A stretch of DNA of 64,000 bases. Origin: Tardiphaga sp. Its GTDB lineage: Bacteria > Pseudomonadota > Alphaproteobacteria > Rhizobiales > Xanthobacteraceae. Shown here one piece after another: positions 9,201 through 17,704 of this stretch. Every line of letters starts with the position of its first letter. Within the stretch, counting starts at the first letter, position 1. The notes under the pieces were generated by a model. The model saw only the letters and a list, made by a program, of their open reading frames with translations, was not told where the DNA came from and did not search any database. Location: assembly GCA_030147505.1 (NCBI GenBank), contig JASBVG010000094.1, positions 1 to 64,000 of the forward strand. The letters are read 5' to 3'. The translations under genes and the position numbers were made by a program.

Positions 9201-12200
9201 GTTGCTCGAGCCGGCCGCGCCGGTGAGCAGCGGTGCGACCACGGTCAGGTTGCCGCCGGTATACTGATAGCCCGAGCCGGTCACATAGGCGCCGCGGCGG
9301 TGATAGACGCCGAGCGTACTCTTGTTGTTGGCAGTGACATATTCGCTCGCCGAGATGTTCACATCGGTGAAGCCGAGCGCGATGCGGTTATCGGCAACCT
9401 GCGTGTTCGGCTGGGTGTTGGGGCCATAGCCCAGCACGACGCGGTTGGCGGCGATGTTCAGCCGGCTGTCGCCGAGCAGATCGACGATCGGCGCGGCTGG
9501 TGCGTCGGCGAGACCGGTCCAGACGAATTCGCTGGCGCGGATGGTAGCGACGTCACCGCTGGCGCCATAGCCGTAGATCGCGGGCGTGCCGAGGACGAGG
9601 CGACCGACCTTGGACGCATCGATATCGACGGCACCGTAGACATTCACCGAATTGCGTGCGTTGAGCGCGAGCGTTTCCAATGCGGGAGCGCCGATTGCCC
9701 TGTTGCCCGCGAACAGATTCGCGAGCACGGCCTGGTTGAGCGTAAGGCCCGGCATCAGACGGCCCGCCGCGGCGGCGGCAGCGAGCGCCGCGTCGTCACC
9801 GAGATTGACGGCGGACATCGCCAGCACGAGATTGCGCGTGCCGTAGGCAACATTGCTCGCGATGGAGAACGAACCGGCCGTCGCAGCGGCGATGGTGCCT
9901 TCCGAAACGAGCGTGGTGGTGCGATTGCAATCCACGGTGACGCAACTACCGACCGAGATCGCAACCCGGTCAAGTTCCGTGACCGGCTTCAGCTCGGCTT
10001 GCATCAGATTGATGAAGCCGTTCGACACGATCAGAACGCCATTGCCGACGAAAACGTAGCCGTCGCGCGAATCGTAGCTGCCGCGGCCACGGCCGATGGT
10101 GCTGATCGACGCCCCCTCCTCGATGGTGACGCGTCCGGCCTCGCCTATATATCCTGTGCTCGCCAGAATGACGTCCGCGGCCGTGAGGTGAGCGCCGCTG
10201 CGCAAAACCGTATCGTAGCCATCGGAGATGATGAAGGCGCGCCGCCCGTCCTGGCCGTAGGTGACGCTGATTTGGCCGTTCACGACCAGGCGCGGCGCAT
10301 CGAGCCTGTTGATCTCATCCGCATAAACCGACGTCCCACGCGGGCCCGGCCTGGCGCTCATACCGGCGGCCATGATTTCGTTGACGCCGCGCAATTGCAC
10401 GGTGCCGTCATAGCCGCCCGAGCCCTCTTGCGCGCGAATGCGCAGATCACCGCGGAAAAGGAATGACGAACGGTTGTCGCCGCTGAGCGGCGAGCCGAGC
10501 TGGATATCGAGCAGGCGCGCATCGTCGGTCATCGCCGCACGCGGCACGCCGATGCGCACCGCGTCCGCCAGCGCGAAGGCATTGTAGCCCATCTCGTTAT
10601 AGAACGAATGGCTGCGCACGGCGCTGCCCGGCGAGACGATCAACCGGTTCGGCAGCGACGCGCGAATGTCCGTATTGGCGGTGCCGAGATAACCGTTGGC
10701 GATGTAGGAGCCATTGCCGGTCGGAACGACGCCGGCCGCATTCGGCAGCGTGCTGGCGCCGATTTCGACGCGATAGGCGCCGGGCAACAACGCATAGGTC
10801 GCCGGCATCAGTGTGTAGGTGCCCGCCGCGAGACCCGGAACGCCTTCGGGAATGCTGATCTGCTGACCGACCTTCGGCAGACCGAAGCCCGCCTCCTGCA
10901 CGACCGGCGCATAGGCACCGGCATTGCCGGGAACGATGGCGTAAACCTGATTGCCCTTGGCGCTGTATGTGTAGCCGGGATTGGAATTGATGAGGGGCGT
11001 CGTGAGCACATTGACCGAACCGCCGCGGCCCGACAGGAAGCCGGCGCCGGTCAATTCGCCACCGCCGGACAGATCGAGCACGGAGCCGGACTGCACGTCG
11101 AGGTGACGCGCGAAGACGATCACCGTGCCGAGACCACCCGCGCCAACCAGCCGTGCAGCCGTGCCGTTGTAGTTATAGGCGATGCCGTCCACGCTGCCGC
11201 CATAGGGCATCGTCAGCCCCTCGCCGCTCACCGACGTGATGCTGCCCGGCAGCAGATTGACGCTATCCACCCGCGCGATGTAGCCGCCGACGGAGAACCG
11301 GAGCGTGCCAAACGGAGCGCGCACGATGCCGCCCTGATTGACGGTTTCGGCCGTGAGTTCGAGGACACCGAATGCCGAATACGGCATGTCGGGAACCGCG
11401 TCGCCATAGCGGCGGATGTCGAGCACGCTTCCTGCCACCAGGTTTTGGTCGGAGCCGGACATATAGCCGGCACGGATCGTCGCTCTGGCGCCGGTCACGG
11501 GATAGATCTGCGCGGCGGTCAAGGCGATGTTGCCCGACGACAGCAGCGCGGTATCCGTCGTATTGGTGGGCGTCGCCGCAAGCAGGCGAATATCGCCACG
11601 GCTGACCAGATCGACCAGCGCAAAACCGCGGCGATCGAGCGTATAGTTCCGTTTGACGTCATCGACGTCGATGGCCTGGCGGACACCGAAGCCGAAGCGG
11701 TCGCGGATGTCGATCAGGTCGGCGGTGACGCCGAAGACCGCATTGCTGGATCGCGCTGTTGGATCGCCATAGCCTTCGGCCCAGCGCACAGCAGGAATTA
11801 CATAGCGCTCGTCGGGAACACGCGTGCTCGCCGCCAGTCGCACATAGGGTGCAGCGAGTGCAACGCGCGCATCGGCAGCCGCGGTATCCGTCAGCCCGTA
11901 AACGCCAGCATAGAGGCTGAGACTCTGCCGCATCGACAAGGTGACGCTGCCATCAAATGACATTACGCCATTGACCAGCACCGACAGTTCGTCGAAACCG
12001 CCGGCCCGGATACGATCGACGCCGAGCCGCGCGGTGCCTGTGACCAGGTTGGCGCGCGCCGCCGTCATCGATGTCGTTCCGGCAATTGGGCTGTCGCCCT
12101 GCACATTGGCGATGACAAATTCGCGATGCCGCAGCACATCGCCGGCCATCGTCCGTTCCGGATAGATCGGCGCCTCGAGCGCAAGCGCCAACGTGCCGCC

Positions 12201-15200
12201 GGCTGCATTGGCTCCGCCGGCCACGGCGCGCATGGTGCCGTCGAGATAGAGACCGTGACCGGACTTGAGAACGATGGCGCCGCCATTGCTGGCGACAGCA
12301 AGCGGCGTATTCGCCTTCTGCGGCCCGCCCTCCGGCAGATCGAGCACGGCGCTCGCGCCGGACGCATCGAGCAACGCCCCGGGGCGGATCACGACGAAGG
12401 ACGTCGGCGTGATGGCCTCTGCAGTCTGGTCCCAGTCGCGCGCGCCGCCGATCAGGATCGAGCCGCCATTGGCGACCACGCCATAAGTCCGGCCGCGAAG
12501 ATCCGTGGCCGTGACAGCACGCGCCGCCACATCGAGCACCGCTTTCTCGCCGATCCAGATCAGGCCGGCCTTGCCGCCGATGTCCGGCGTGGATGCCGCG
12601 ACCGGCTGGGTCAGGTTGATCGTTCCGCTTGGCGCGATCAGCGCGCCATCGATGATGAAGTCCCTGCCTTGCAGATTGATCGACTGGCCCTGATCGACGC
12701 GAAGCAGCGCCCCCGCCCGGACATCGACCAGAGCGCTCGGCAGCATCAGCGCTCCCTCCCCCTCGGTGGAGCGCAGGGTAATGCCGGCGCCGCCGCGCTG
12801 GGTCAGGCGCGCATTGCGAGCGTCCTCGGTCCACTCGGGCGGCATCCAGACGTCAAGCGCACGAGACGGATTGGCGCCGGTCGCCACATTGAAGGCGTCG
12901 TCGTTGAGGCGATAGACCGGCATCGCTACATCGATACGCGCGCCGTCCGCCACCACCACACCGTGACGGCCGTTGACGTCATAAGCCGAGAAGCCGGATT
13001 GGAACAGCGACGAATGCAATTGCAGGATCGGCTTGATGCTTGCTGCACGTTCGGGCACAGCACCCGCAACAATCCGCGTGCCTGCCATCAGCGTCAGATC
13101 GTACGGCGCCACCGTCCCGGCCGCGATTGTCCTGTAAAACGGCGCGGGTACCCACTGATTGATCCCATCCTGGTATTTAAGCGCCGGAATTCCGTCGGGA
13201 AAGACGTCGCCCGGCAAAATGTAACCTGCGATATTGCGAACATCGCTTCGACTGATTGAAATGACCGTGCCTGCCGGAATGACACGCGGCGCTTCACCGG
13301 CCGCCGTAATCTTGTTGGGGATCAGGAATGACTGCCCCGTACTCGTGGTGATTCTGTACTGCTCGGTTCCATTTGCGAAAGGCACCGTCCAGTCTGCGGC
13401 CAGCCGGACGTTCGCGAACGTCGCGGCTTCGGTCAATCGGTCGCCATTGGTGAATGTGGTGGTTTGATAAGTATAGGCACCCGGCAACATCTCGCCGGCC
13501 CTGACGAGATAATCCTGCAGCAGCACCAGATCGGCCGGCGCCTTCTCGCCGGCGCCGAGCACGCCGTCGGTCTTGAGGATGTTGCCGCCAATGGCGATTG
13601 CCGTGCCGGATTCCAGCTTCAGCGTGCCGCTGCCAGAGACGCCGTAGCCGCGGACATCGCCGTCGAGCGTGAGCAGCCCGTCGGCCTGCGTGCTCAGAAT
13701 CGATTGATCGGCGATCAGAGCGACATCACCGCCGCGACCGCCCTTGAACTTGCCATTGGGCAGCACCGCGCCGCCCGACGACACGTCGATCGTGCTGCCC
13801 TTCTGCAGCGTCACGTCATGGGTCGACTTCAGCGTGACCGAACCGCCATTGATATAGGCCTGCTTGTTGATGTCGGCCGGGTCGCTCGCCGCATTCACCC
13901 ACTGGCCGCTGAGATCGAGCGTCACGCCTTCATGGATCGTGATCGATGCCTTGCCGTCCTTCAGCAGCGCGGCTGCGATACCGCGCCCTGCGAGCAGATC
14001 TTCGCGGGTATAGTTGTCCACCGTCAGTGCGCCGCCGCGCGCGGTAACGTTCGCCTTGAAGTCCACGACAGGTGCCACCAGCGAGATCCGGCCGCCTTCG
14101 GCCAGCATGACCGGACGTTCGAAGGTGATCGTCTCCGTCGTGCCGAAATCGAGCCCGCCGAGCTTCAGCGAATTGATGTAGCCGGCATCGAACCAGGCCG
14201 TGTCCTTGCGCGCCGAAGGGACCGCATCGCCGGCCTTCATGCCGGCCGTGATCGCGGCAACGTCGCCGAAGCGAACATCCGATCCGTAGAAGCCGACATC
14301 GCTGGTCGTAATCGCATCATAGCGGCCGAGGCCGAGCGTGCCCTGGAGCGGCGCGGCGTTCTGCACCTGCTTGTAGCCATCGGCCACGTTGGCGGCGCGA
14401 GCGCTTGCCTGCCGCTCGCCCTTGATGACATCGGCGATGATGTCGGCTTCGAACAGCGGTGTCGGCGTCGCGAGATTGAGCCGGCCGGCGTCGCGGCCGA
14501 CGGTGTAGCCGTCCTCCCAGCGACGCGAGGTCGAGCGGTCGAACACCGAACTCCAGACTTCCGTGAGCTGATCGGAAACCTTGCCCTGGATGTTGTGCGT
14601 GCGCGCGAAGCCGCCGGCAGCGCCGATGAACTTCATGCTGGCCGATGCATCGTCGAAGCTGTAGATGCGGCCGTCGGTGCCGATCAGCTTTGTCGAATAG
14701 ATATAGCCGCCGTCATAGCTGACCGAACCGCCGGAGATGTTGAAGCGTGCGCCCTGCTGCGCGATGACTTCCGGCCCGGCCAGCGTGATGGTGCCGCCCA
14801 CCGCGGCCCATTCGCCGATCGTGTGCTTGGTATTGGCGAGATAGCCGCCGACTTCGAGCAGGCCGCCCTTGGTGTAGTAACGCTCGCTGGCATAACCGCC
14901 GGTGCCGGCTGCGACATAGACGAGATCGCGGATGTCGATCCAGACATTCTTGTTGACCAGCGCGCCGCTGTCGCGATTGATCGGCGAGTCCCTGAGTTCG
15001 TTGCCCTGGACGTTGACCAGCACCTGATTGGCCGACATCGCGAGCCGCGCGCCCGCGACGCCGGAAACATCGATCACCGCACCGGTCTCGGTGAAAACAC
15101 GCACGGCCGCGCTGACGGACACCTGACCGCCTTGCGCCAAGGTGAGCGAGCCGTTCTCGAAATTCGCGATACCGCCCGTGACGATCTCGACACGCGACTG

Positions 15201-16538
15201 GTCGCGGCGATCGGTCAGCTTGGAGAGATTGTCGAACTGGTCGACGGCAAGCGGATTGCGACCGGATGCCGTGATCAGCGCATCGCGCTGTGAATTCAGC
15301 GCGGTGTCCTTCGATTCCAGTTCCGGCAGGATGGCGCTGAAGCTGCGGCCGGTGAGCGTCACGCTGCCAGCGGTGTCGCGGGCAGAATTGATCAGATGGA
15401 TCGTGCCACGCTGATTGACCGAGGTGGTCGAAACCAGCACGCCGTCCTGAACCAGCGTGCGGCCGGCCAGCGTGATGTCGCCCTGAGACGAGAGGATTTG
15501 GCCTGTATTGACGACACGGCCACTGGTCGCATTGCGAACGATCGGCGCGATCTCGCTGCCGCGCGTCGTCGACGACTGATTGAAGTCGGTACCGAAGCCG
15601 CGGCGCAGCACGAAATCGTCGCCGGCGGCGAGGATGGTCTGGCCCTTCGGCGTCGTGATCGCGCCGGCATTCTCGACCTGCGAGCCGATCAGCAGGACGT
15701 AGCCGCCGCCTGACTTCTCTGCCGGCGTCGTGGGGGTCGAGATCGAGGCGCCCGCCTCCACCACGACCTTGCCGCCTGCCGCCAGGAAGCTCGGCGCAAA
15801 GCTCGTGCCGGTCTGTACGCCATAGATGCCGTTATTGAGGAACTGGCTTTCGGTGATGACCGCCGTCGAGGCGATCAGCGCGCCGACATTGACCTGGCTG
15901 TTGCCGCCGAAAATGATGCCGCTCTGGTTGATCACATAGACCTGACCGTCGGCATTGATATTGCCGAGGATCTGGCTGGGCCCCATGGTCCGGTCGACGC
16001 GGTTGAGCGCGACCCAGTCGCGCCGGCCCTGCTGGTCGAAGGTCAGCGTCGTGCGGGCGCCGACATTGAAGCTGGTCCAGTCGAGGATCGCCTGCGAACC
16101 GGTTTGGCGGATGCTGACCTGGGTCTGGCCGTTGCCATCGACGCTCTGGGTCGGCGCATCGGCACTGCGCCAGTTTTGCGGCGCGTTCGGCAACAGGCCG
16201 CCTGCCCCCAGACCGTTCGGCACGGCGACGGGCGCCGTCAGCGACGTCTGTGCCGCCGCCGCTGCTGCGCGTGCCGCCGCCTGGACGCCCTGGATGTCCT
16301 GCATGGCGCGCGCCGCGCGGGCGAGGGATTCCTGCGTCTGCCGCGTGGCTGCCACGGCCTGCTGTGCCGCCTGCGCCGCGGCTTCCGAGGCGATCGTCGG
16401 CGCGGCCGAGCCGCCGCTGCCGCCATTCAGCGCGCGGGCCAGTGCCGCCGGGGCATTCAGGGTCAATGCCAGAAAGCTCGTTCCCGCGAGCAAAAACGCA
16501 GTGGCGGCAAAACCTTGAGCGGAGCGGGAAATGGACAT
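3222..16538 (-). CDS. Giant filamentous-haemagglutinin-like two-partner-secretion exoprotein (copy 2, complete)
   Basis: At 4438 residues this is by far the largest gene here and is predicted to be a surface or secreted adhesin. The ATG at 16538 is chosen over an in-frame TTG at 16556 because GGAAGG lies 6 bases before it. A signal peptide spans residues 1-35. An Ala-rich, heptad-like segment (about 50-100, SLARAARAMQDIQGVQAAAR) is followed by the TPS domain at about 130-240, with SFNVGARTTLTFDQ and the VINQSGIIFGGNSQVNVGAL signature. The rest is mainly short beta-helix repeats rich in Gly, Asn and Asp (GGxxxL, ASGxIxL patterns). Near the C-terminus is a DUF3739-like region, with a helical repeat block at about 4000-4115 and a charged tail (PKPSEEDEKRSQRSERSY). 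No TpsB partner is encoded in the window. It is preceded by fecR, sigma and STN genes. Confidence is high for the family and low for the ligand. Confidence 0.93.
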   Translation of the reverse strand: MSISRSAQGFAATAFLLAGTSFLALTLNAPAALARALNGGSGGSAAPTIASEAAAQAAQQAVAATRQTQESLARAARAMQDIQGVQAAARAAAAAAQTSLTAPVAVPNGLGAGGLLPNAPQNWRSADAPTQSVDGNGQTQVSIRQTGSQAILDWTSFNVGARTTLTFDQQGRRDWVALNRVDRTMGPSQILGNINADGQVYVINQSGIIFGGNSQVNVGALIASTAVITESQFLNNGIYGVQTGTSFAPSFLAAGGKVVVEAGASISTPTTPAEKSGGGYVLLIGSQVENAGAITTPKGQTILAAGDDFVLRRGFGTDFNQSSTTRGSEIAPIVRNATSGRVVNTGQILSSQGDITLAGRTLVQDGVLVSTTSVNQRGTIHLINSARDTAGSVTLTGRSFSAILPELESKDTALNSQRDALITASGRNPLAVDQFDNLSKLTDRRDQSRVEIVTGGIANFENGSLTLAQGGQVSVSAAVRVFTETGAVIDVSGVAGARLAMSANQVLVNVQGNELRDSPINRDSGALVNKNVWIDIRDLVYVAAGTGGYASERYYTKGGLLEVGGYLANTKHTIGEWAAVGGTITLAGPEVIAQQGARFNISGGSVSYDGGYIYSTKLIGTDGRIYSFDDASASMKFIGAAGGFARTHNIQGKVSDQLTEVWSSVFDRSTSRRWEDGYTVGRDAGRLNLATPTPLFEADIIADVIKGERQASARAANVADGYKQVQNAAPLQGTLGLGRYDAITTSDVGFYGSDVRFGDVAAITAGMKAGDAVPSARKDTAWFDAGYINSLKLGGLDFGTTETITFERPVMLAEGGRISLVAPVVDFKANVTARGGALTVDNYTREDLLAGRGIAAALLKDGKASITIHEGVTLDLSGQWVNAASDPADINKQAYINGGSVTLKSTHDVTLQKGSTIDVSSGGAVLPNGKFKGGRGGDVALIADQSILSTQADGLLTLDGDVRGYGVSGSGTLKLESGTAIAIGGNILKTDGVLGAGEKAPADLVLLQDYLVRAGEMLPGAYTYQTTTFTNGDRLTEAATFANVRLAADWTVPFANGTEQYRITTSTGQSFLIPNKITAAGEAPRVIPAGTVISISRSDVRNIAGYILPGDVFPDGIPALKYQDGINQWVPAPFYRTIAAGTVAPYDLTLMAGTRIVAGAVPERAASIKPILQLHSSLFQSGFSAYDVNGRHGVVVADGARIDVAMPVYRLNDDAFNVATGANPSRALDVWMPPEWTEDARNARLTQRGGAGITLRSTEGEGALMLPSALVDVRAGALLRVDQGQSINLQGRDFIIDGALIAPSGTINLTQPVAASTPDIGGKAGLIWIGEKAVLDVAARAVTATDLRGRTYGVVANGGSILIGGARDWDQTAEAITPTSFVVIRPGALLDASGASAVLDLPEGGPQKANTPLAVASNGGAIVLKSGHGLYLDGTMRAVAGGANAAGGTLALALEAPIYPERTMAGDVLRHREFVIANVQGDSPIAGTTSMTAARANLVTGTARLGVDRIRAGGFDELSVLVNGVMSFDGSVTLSMRQSLSLYAGVYGLTDTAAADARVALAAPYVRLAASTRVPDERYVIPAVRWAEGYGDPTARSSNAVFGVTADLIDIRDRFGFGVRQAIDVDDVKRNYTLDRRGFALVDLVSRGDIRLLAATPTNTTDTALLSSGNIALTAAQIYPVTGARATIRAGYMSGSDQNLVAGSVLDIRRYGDAVPDMPYSAFGVLELTAETVNQGGIVRAPFGTLRFSVGGYIARVDSVNLLPGSITSVSGEGLTMPYGGSVDGIAYNYNGTAARLVGAGGLGTVIVFARHLDVQSGSVLDLSGGGELTGAGFLSGRGGSVNVLTTPLINSNPGYTYSAKGNQVYAIVPGNAGAYAPVVQEAGFGLPKVGQQISIPEGVPGLAAGTYTLMPATYALLPGAYRVEIGASTLPNAAGVVPTGNGSYIANGYLGTANTDIRASLPNRLIVSPGSAVRSHSFYNEMGYNAFALADAVRIGVPRAAMTDDARLLDIQLGSPLSGDNRSSFLFRGDLRIRAQEGSGGYDGTVQLRGVNEIMAAGMSARPGPRGTSVYADEINRLDAPRLVVNGQISVTYGQDGRRAFIISDGYDTVLRSGAHLTAADVILASTGYIGEAGRVTIEEGASISTIGRGRGSYDSRDGYVFVGNGVLIVSNGFINLMQAELKPVTELDRVAISVGSCVTVDCNRTTTLVSEGTIAAATAGSFSIASNVAYGTRNLVLAMSAVNLGDDAALAAAAAAGRLMPGLTLNQAVLANLFAGNRAIGAPALETLALNARNSVNVYGAVDIDASKVGRLVLGTPAIYGYGASGDVATIRASEFVWTGLADAPAAPIVDLLGDSRLNIAANRVVLGYGPNTQPNTQVADNRIALGFTDVNISASEYVTANNKSTLGVYHRRGAYVTGSGYQYTGGNLTVVAPLLTGAAGSSNTITAGGDIRILGTGAAATSVDQLGAALALKGTNVIIDSSVVLPSGRLAVTATGDIVLGAGSRLDLSGRAVTMFDVTKYSWGGDLALSSSAGNIRQDAGSVIDLSARNNRGGTATVAAMGSGAGAVALNGTIRGGATGQYDASGTLVPYDAAELTVQAQTLSDFAGLNARLNAGEVFGARRFQIKQGSLVVGSEVKARNVEIVVDGGSLTVNGTIDASGAQVGSIRLAAMNDLVINGLLDAHATGMRFDSYGLIIDAPNRASVELTTRNGMLTLTGNAAVDLRAGTDVAVGPGRRQNDGVARGTLSLNAPRVGGDDIAINVQGTTPISGARTVAVYGYRTYDNAPEAAVPDVTGHTPQEITQSYLDGIHGDSTAFVDAARGNNALSARLAGLGGYHLRPGVDIISKVTATNPNGDLTIAGDLDLSGYRYGPNANSPSRGYGEPGAINFRASGNLNIRGSVNDGFAPPPATTGDNGWILDQGVLAYGGDLTLPIAITLEAGTVFKKGAVLNYDLPARFVVAGGISDQLPVGTVLPVRATLSSVLLLAAGSVVDATIYNANGTVAYAAGTVLTANVTLSAGMQLDAGTVLRAPASFAALVWPKGVPLPTYMASTTSLVLAAGSLIPSMTDVKLPGGASIQLRAPTGGRQGTNWAVAPMLGAGAMSWDMQFTAGADLGSADVRARNTLGKGNIVLADTHYASRTGSGGTFINLNEVGAAALLAALGFDYPGLTINDLIGKSEAEIVMMLAGPGMTWQDFVDAYGLSPNFWNISTGHIELGLTRQGVDVVVGLNGLPPGISDSSQLLYLTRKQLATLYGDPNYTWSDITGDADFGDPSKLNLGLISMPPTTVHATPSFSVVRTGTGNLALSAAGNIRMDSLYGIYTAGTATTVDAAYTRPRGKMADGSLLGPSSGDYASATDLYQAWYPEQGGNVLIAAGGNLMGDIYGQSKQQSPSTVLAGNWLWRQGTGTTAVDESIPTAWWINFGAYVPNQDFNNPTRLANLVGFTGIGALGGGNVAIRVGGEAGAITLRGGQGETDTGLHRSQGLVVAVGSTGRVGADGSLTLTGGGDIDLRIAGTLNPQLSLVATNERHALTGSLIDLRGDLHLSAQAVGGIKLSYGGFVYPFDPRGIDPFIAPSSDARSGITLVPGDATMTVQTRGDLVLGGAGDPGRSVLLNDTPYKAGGGIYDGGGQSWFSLWTEHTAINLISAGGNLTPSTSAAERMLDKDRNLQTDQSLLDGSYLYPPTLRAAALGGSIYYGQNALPKLYSLDRTQNAYPLVTLAPSQHGTLEMLAGTTIFGGQYGFTLSGAGGVAPTPFNPAFMSAQTDIVGAREVVRFTNGSGTGSVDPNGNPVALSYFFFGPNNSATPVGRAADADPVRFYALTGDVVGLSTGEIITNMGGARTWYSGSGPLMVRAGRDIVGAGLAPEATYASYYLDSKSRGNLIVHSDPNDVSVISAGRDVMYANFDIVGPGAIEISAGRNLYQGDKGAIVSKGGIVSGDNRPGASIAMLAGVGASGPDYRGLAALYLDPANRAGAGSLADQPGKAVQTADAFTSRRDLSSWLKSKFGYPGDDAGAVEYFNKSLTPEQRSSYPSNTLLFTWLKSQGYTGDRGSALVYYLEKNAKDGLTFTYGGMLFAWMQENYSYSGNEAGALSSFRALPDIQQRAFLRQVYFAELTAGGREYNDASSSRHGSYLRGREAIAALFPNDASYGGDLTMFGASGARTESGGDIQLLTPGGRTIIGVEALVPPAKAGLITQGSGNIQLYSQGSILLGLSRIMTTYGGNIFAWSATGDINAGRGSKTTTVYTPPKRVYDIYGNIVLSTDATSSGAGIATLNPIPEVPPGNVDLIAPEGTIDAGEAGIRVSGNVNLAALQILNAANIQVQGTSTGIPTVQAPSISAALSTSNATAASQQTATPNQGAGNTQPSVIIVEVLGYGGGEAPKPSEEDEKRSQRSERSYNHDSAFQVVGVGELNETEMRALADSERKQLAGR

Positions 16539-16633
16539 GACGGGCCTTCCGGGCAAACGACGTTGACGAAGAAAACGCCGCGCCTGCGCGCCACACGTTC
16601 TCTCGACCGGTAAGGACGTTCGCCGCTGCGCGA

Positions 16634-16649
16634 GACCGAAAAGATTTTT
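16634..16649 (-). promoter_or_regulatory. Conserved 16-base element upstream of adhesin copy 2
   Basis: The minus-strand sequence AAAAATCTTTTCGGTC is identical to the element at 683-698. It lies 95 bases before the adhesin ATG and just after the fecR stop. A CGTCCTTA stretch starts 15 bases further downstream and could be the -10 part of an ECF promoter. A FecI-like -35 (GAAAAT-like) is visible, but its spacing to CGTCC is about 25 bases, too long for the classical Fec promoter, so only the shared block is claimed. Confidence 0.4.
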
Positions 16650-16672
16650 CAGGAATTCGGAAAGTTTTCGGG

Positions 16673-17686
16673 TTAGCTCAGGATCACCAGACCGCCGGGC
16701 AGCGACGTCACCTTGGCGCCAAACACCTGTTGCGCCAGCGTCATGATTTCATCGATGTTCTGGACGCGAAACCGGGCATTGACGGTGCGCTCGCCAAGAC
16801 GCGCATTCATCAGCACGATCTTGCCGGGACGATAGCGATTGACCTCGTCCACGACGGCGGCGAGCGGCGTGCGCTGGAAGACCAGCAAGCCGTCCTGCCA
16901 CGCCGTTGCGACCGCCGGATCCGCCGCCCCCGCCGCGCCGGTCCCTCGCGCGCCATAGGTATATTGCTGCCGCGCCTCGAGCCGCTGCGTCGCGCCGAGG
17001 CGATGGATGTCGATCGCGCCGACGAGGCAGGTGATGCACGAGGTTGCGCCGTCATAGCGGACATTGAAGCGCGCACCGGTGGCGCTGACGCGGCCGTTGC
17101 CGGCGATGACGGTCAATGGATGACTCAGGTCCCCGCCGGTGTCGATCAGCGCCTCGCCGTCGATCAGCTCGATGCCGTTGCCGGCATCGGTCGATGTCCG
17201 GAGCGCCACGCTGGTGCGGGTGTTCAGCTCCATCGATGCACCGCCCGCAAGCGCCACGCGGCGCTGTTCGCCAACAGCCGTGCGATAATCCGCCGCGAGT
17301 TCGGACATCGACGGCCACAGCTGCAGCGGCGGGCGCACCACCGCATAGGCCGCACAGGCGGCGAGCGCGCCGCCGATCACCAGCCGCCGGCTCGGCCGAT
17401 AGGACGCCGTCCGCTGCGCCGCCACCGGCAGGCGTTCGTCGCTGCGCATCAAGACATTCTGCCCGGCCGGCCCGAGCTGCCCCCACAAGCGGCTGGCAAA
17501 AGCGAAGGCTTCCGCGTGTTTGGGACTCTGCGCCTGCCACCGCTTGGCATCCTCAACATCGGCGATCGTCGCTTCGCCGGACACGAGCCGGCGCACCCTG
17601 CCCAGCGCTTCGCGCTGCAAGGCACTCAGATCGTCGTCATTCGGGAGAGCTGCGATCACGGTCGTCGGTTCGATTGATGGCGGCAA
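16673..17686 (-). CDS. FecR-type anti-sigma regulator (copy 2)
   Basis: A 337-residue paralogue of the FecR at 745-1731 with the same layout. The cytoplasmic FecR-N part (about 20-75) contains RWQAQSPKHAEAFAF. Arg 100-101 come before a hydrophobic segment (102-118, ending VVRPPLQLWPS, nearly the same as VRPPLDLWPS in copy 1). A FecR domain follows at about 130-225, then an STN-like C-terminus ending in ARFRVQNIDEIM and LPGGLVILS. The start is a TTG at 17686, with GAGAGA about 8 bases upstream and an 18-base gap to the sigma stop; an in-frame GTG nine codons later is an alternative. The role is signal transfer from the periplasm to the ECF sigma factor. It is followed by the adhesin gene after a 134-base gap. 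Confidence 0.9.
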   Translation of the reverse strand: MPPSIEPTTVIAALPNDDDLSALQREALGRVRRLVSGEATIADVEDAKRWQAQSPKHAEAFAFASRLWGQLGPAGQNVLMRSDERLPVAAQRTASYRPSRRLVIGGALAACAAYAVVRPPLQLWPSMSELAADYRTAVGEQRRVALAGGASMELNTRTSVALRTSTDAGNGIELIDGEALIDTGGDLSHPLTVIAGNGRVSATGARFNVRYDGATSCITCLVGAIDIHRLGATQRLEARQQYTYGARGTGAAGAADPAVATAWQDGLLVFQRTPLAAVVDEVNRYRPGKIVLMNARLGERTVNARFRVQNIDEIMTLAQQVFGAKVTSLPGGLVILS

Positions 17687-17704
17687 AAATAGCTGTCTCT
17701 CACC

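Noticed and set aside
8016..10466. An 816-codon open frame on the plus strand, and others at 4131-5555, 5604-6839, 10608-11960, 12126-13259 and 13464-15293
   Set aside because: All are antisense to the giant adhesin gene. They are rich in Arg, Asp, His and Ala without domains or starts, as expected for the complement of GC-rich beta-helix coding.
16610..16660. A classical FecI-type -35/-10 promoter before the adhesin
   Set aside because: GAAAAAT and CGTCC are present, but the spacer is about 25 bases, so the consensus is not met; only the 16-base block shared with copy 1 is reported.
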